This document shows positions 4,655 to 6,804 of a stretch of 6,804 nt of DNA, piece by piece. The stretch comes from Rhodobacterales bacterium (GTDB lineage: Bacteria > Pseudomonadota > Alphaproteobacteria > Rhodobacterales > Rhodobacteraceae): positions 1-6,804 of the forward strand of contig JAAFHS010000137.1 in the NCBI GenBank assembly GCA_013298485.1, read 5' to 3'. The first letter of the stretch is position 1. The number at the start of each line of letters is the position of its first letter. A program made the position numbers and the translations under genes. The notes beneath the pieces are model-generated. The model did no database searches. It was not told where the DNA came from and saw nothing but the letters and a program-made list of their open reading frames with translations.

Positions 4655-5467
4655 GGAAACTTTTCGCGCTTTTTCTTCGGCCTTGGCCCGGTTCCACAGC
4701 GCATCCATTTCCGCCAGACCACTGTCGGCGGGCACACGGCCCGTCTCGGCCAGCCAATCCTCGATGCGATTGAACCTGCGCGTGAACTTTGCATTCGCCG
4801 CCCGCAGTGCTGCCTCGGGATCGACCTGCAGATGCCGTGCCAGGTTCGCGATCACGAACAGCAGATCGCCAAACTCCTCCTCCACCTCCACCGCTGTCAA
4901 CCGCTCCCGCGCCTCGACCAGTTCCGCCGCTTCTTCGGCGATCTTGGCCACCACTTCATCCGTCGATGGCCAGTCGAACCCCACCCTAGCCGCACGCGCC
5001 TGCAGTTTCACCGCCCGCGTCAGCCCCGGCAATCCCAGCGCCACGCCGTCCAGCACGCGCGCGGGCCCCCGTTCCGCCGCCTTTGCCGCCTCCCAATCGC
5101 GCGTCTGATCGGCGGCGGTCTTGTCGCGCGCGGCATCGCCAAACACATGCGGATGCCGCGCGATCATCTTGTCGGAAATGCCCTGCACCACATCGGCAAA
5201 GCCGAAATGGCCCGCCTCTGCCGCCATCTGTGCGTGATACACTGTCTGAAACAGCAGATCACCCAGCTCGCCCCGCAATTCGCCCCATGCCCCGCGTTCA
5301 ATCGCATCGGCCACCTCATAGGCCTCTTCCACCGTGTAGGGCGCGATGGTTGCAAAGGTCTGCTCCACATCCCAGGGGCAGCCCGCCTGCGGGTCGCGCA
5401 GAGCCGCCATGATGGCCAGCAGGCGGGGCATGCCGCCATCGGGGTCGTGGATCAGGGCGTCATCCAT
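4649..5467 (-). CDS. mazG: Nucleoside triphosphate pyrophosphohydrolase MazG
   Basis: MazG hydrolyses (d)NTPs to monophosphate and pyrophosphate in the cytoplasm, cleaning the nucleotide pool; in E. coli it also affects the ppGpp-linked starvation response. At 272 aa it is the full two-domain form. The N-terminal domain has CPWDVEQT (30-37), the metal motif EEAYE (47-51) and ELGD (67-70), and RHPHVFG (104-110). The C-terminal domain keeps a second EEAAE (178-182) with EFGD (198-201), so both domains retain EExxE and ExxD residues. The start has GGAAGG (complement of 5476-5481) eight bases upstream; M13 is a weaker alternative. It diverges from the amidohydrolase across 51 bases and lies 70 bases upstream of the iron-binding protein gene, which has its own promoter. 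Confidence 0.95.
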   Translation of the reverse strand: MDDALIHDPDGGMPRLLAIMAALRDPQAGCPWDVEQTFATIAPYTVEEAYEVADAIERGAWGELRGELGDLLFQTVYHAQMAAEAGHFGFADVVQGISDKMIARHPHVFGDAARDKTAADQTRDWEAAKAAERGPARVLDGVALGLPGLTRAVKLQARAARVGFDWPSTDEVVAKIAEEAAELVEARERLTAVEVEEEFGDLLFVIANLARHLQVDPEAALRAANAKFTRRFNRIEDWLAETGRVPADSGLAEMDALWNRAKAEEKARKVSD

Positions 5468-5518
5468 TGCCGGGGCCTTCCGTTCGGGCTACCTCATGGG
5501 CAATCAAAGGAGTTCCCG

Positions 5519-6682
5519 ATGCCCGTTCTGAACCGTATTGCCGATTATTCCGATGAAATGAAAGGCTGGCGGCGGCATCTGCATGCACATCCCGAACTGA
5601 AATTCGATTGTCATGAAACGGCGGCCTTCATCACCGCCCGCCTGACCGAAATCGGGGTTGACGAAATCCATCAGGGCATCGCCACCACCGGCATCGTCGC
5701 CATCATCAACGGGCAGGGGCAGGGGCCAACGATCGGCCTGCGCGCCGACATGGATGCCCTGCCGATCGCTGAGGCGACGGGCGCAGAATACGCCAGCACC
5801 GTCCCCGGCAAGATGCATGCCTGCGGCCATGACGGGCATGTCACCATGTTGCTGGGGGCCGCGAAATATCTGGCCGAGACGCGCAATTTCGCAGGCCGCG
5901 TCGCCCTCATCTTTCAACCGGCCGAAGAGGATGGCGGCGGCGGCCTCGTGATGGTGCAGGAAGGCATCATGGACCGTTTCGGCATCGCCCAGGTCTACGG
6001 CATCCACAATGCCCCGAATATCAGCTTTGGCCATTTCCACACGACCCCCGGCCCCCTGATGGCCTCAGTTGATACCGCGTTCGTCACCATCACCGGCAAG
6101 GGCGGCCATGGCGCCACGCCGCATGACTGCGTCGATCCGGTGGTCGCAGTCGTGGGCATGGTGGGTGCCGTGCAGACCATCATCCCCCGCAACGTCTATG
6201 CACTGGATGAGGCGGTGATTTCCGTCACGCAGATCCACACAGGCTCTGCCAGTAATATCATCCCGGAAGAGGCGATGTTCTGCGCCACCATCCGCAGTTT
6301 CAAACCCGATGTGCGCGATCTCTTGAAGCGGCGGTTCAACGAAATCGTCGAAGGCCATGCCATGGCTTACGGGGTCACCGCCCGCATCGATTATGACTGG
6401 GGCTATCCCCCCACTGTCAATCACCCCGATGAGACGGACTTCGCCGCCGATGTCGCGCGCGAAATTGCAGGCGAGGCGGCGGTCAACGCCCGCTCCACCC
6501 GCGAGATGGGGTCCGAGGATTTCAGCTATATGCTGGAGGCGCGCCCCGGGGCCTATCTCTTTCTCGGCACCGGGCCGGGGGCAGGGCTGCATCACCCGGC
6601 GTTTGATTTCAACGATGACGCATCCCCCGTGGGGGCCAGTTTCTTTGCCCGTCTGGTGGAGCGTGCGCAGCCCCTCACCTAG
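5519..6682 (+). CDS. M20 family amidohydrolase (hippurate hydrolase / N-acyl-amino-acid deacylase type)
   Basis: This zinc-dependent enzyme should cleave N-acyl amino acids or similar amides in the cytoplasm. The 387 residues contain WRRHLHAHPEL (17-27), LRADMDALPI (74-83), the metal-binding MHACGHDGH (99-107, C102 and H104), PAEED (134-138, catalytic Glu and metal ligand), GIHN (161-164, H163), GGHGATPH (195-202) in the dimerisation domain, MGSEDFSY (330-337) and LHHP (357-360). All expected metal ligands are therefore present. The ATG at 5519 follows AAAGGAG (5506-5512) by six bases; the open frame extends upstream antisense to mazG without meaning. The exact substrate (hippurate, N-acetyl amino acid, indole conjugate) cannot be told from sequence. 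Its stop overlaps the convergent membrane-protein gene by eight bases. Confidence 0.94.
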   Translation: MPVLNRIADYSDEMKGWRRHLHAHPELKFDCHETAAFITARLTEIGVDEIHQGIATTGIVAIINGQGQGPTIGLRADMDALPIAEATGAEYASTVPGKMHACGHDGHVTMLLGAAKYLAETRNFAGRVALIFQPAEEDGGGGLVMVQEGIMDRFGIAQVYGIHNAPNISFGHFHTTPGPLMASVDTAFVTITGKGGHGATPHDCVDPVVAVVGMVGAVQTIIPRNVYALDEAVISVTQIHTGSASNIIPEEAMFCATIRSFKPDVRDLLKRRFNEIVEGHAMAYGVTARIDYDWGYPPTVNHPDETDFAADVAREIAGEAAVNARSTREMGSEDFSYMLEARPGAYLFLGTGPGAGLHHPAFDFNDDASPVGASFFARLVERAQPLT

Positions 6683-6804
6683 CCCGCAGCGCCGGGATCA
6701 GCGCAAAGCCGATCTGCCCCGCCAGCCCCAGGGCACCGGGCGGCGTGGCCAACGCGGCCGCAAAATCCGCGAAGGTCTGGTGGAACAGAAAGATCGCCAG
6801 CAGC
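6675..6804 (-). CDS. C-terminal end of an unidentified membrane protein (partial)
   Basis: The minus strand encodes 42 codons ending in TGA (complement of 6675-6677). The residues include LLAIFLFHQTFADF, then GALGLAGQIGFALIPALRAR at the end: two hydrophobic stretches joined by an Ala/Pro-rich link, with a basic C-terminus suggesting a cytoplasmic end. The start lies beyond the window edge. The last eight bases overlap the end of the amidohydrolase gene. I do not recognise the family. The reading is supported by hydrophobic composition, third-position GC bias and the convergent fit; other frames here give no plausible protein. Confidence 0.55.
   Translation of the reverse strand, partial: LLAIFLFHQTFADFAAALATPPGALGLAGQIGFALIPALRAR

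Noticed and set aside
4832..5518. Upstream extension of the amidohydrolase frame
   Set aside because: It is antisense to mazG; the AAAGGAG at 5506-5512 and the family N-terminus fix the start at 5519.
1..6804. CRISPR array, insertion sequence, prophage or plasmid origin
   Set aside because: No regularly spaced direct repeats, transposase, integrase or replication genes were found on either strand.

Overview
The window looks like chromosomal DNA of an alphaproteobacterium, most likely the Rhodobacteraceae. It is GC-rich and densely packed with genes preceded by clear Shine-Dalgarno sequences. The IscU-like scaffold gene diverging from hisI is an arrangement I associate with that family, and there is an alphaproteobacterial-type LexA operator (GTTC-N7-GTTC). 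No rRNA, tRNA, CRISPR array, IS element or phage gene is visible.

Positions 1-548 form a compact, unusual module. A G-rich stem repeat (33-67) is followed by a predicted LexA/SOS box (112-126), a 40-codon single-pass membrane protein (181-303), a possible three-way-junction RNA (330-388), a strong intrinsic terminator (404-440) and a second G-rich stem repeat (496-531). The gene is too short for ordinary ORF callers. An SOS-controlled tiny membrane protein recalls SidA, the SOS cell-division inhibitor of Caulobacter, but that functional link is inference.

Positions 549-1406 hold a divergent pair: a non-canonical IscU/NifU-like scaffold protein (minus) and hisI, phosphoribosyl-AMP cyclohydrolase (plus). 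hisI ends in a palindromic CTATAG that also encodes the stop of the convergent nucleoside hydrolase (1401-2339, minus). That hydrolase diverges from a five-Asp-box BNR beta-propeller protein (2448-3524, plus). A perfect 10-bp inverted repeat at 3527-3553 separates the propeller gene from the convergent gene for a periplasmic ferric-iron-binding protein (3574-4578, minus). That gene has its own recognisable promoter and a dyad-rich operator candidate.

Positions 4649-6804 hold mazG (minus), a divergent M20 amidohydrolase (5519-6682, plus), and at the right edge the C-terminus of an unidentified membrane protein (6675-6804, minus) that overlaps the amidohydrolase stop.

The genes do not form one pathway. 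They are mostly separate housekeeping functions (histidine synthesis, nucleoside salvage, nucleotide-pool cleaning, iron uptake, Fe-S handling, amide hydrolysis) arranged as divergent and convergent pairs. The small SOS-like module at the left is the least explained part.
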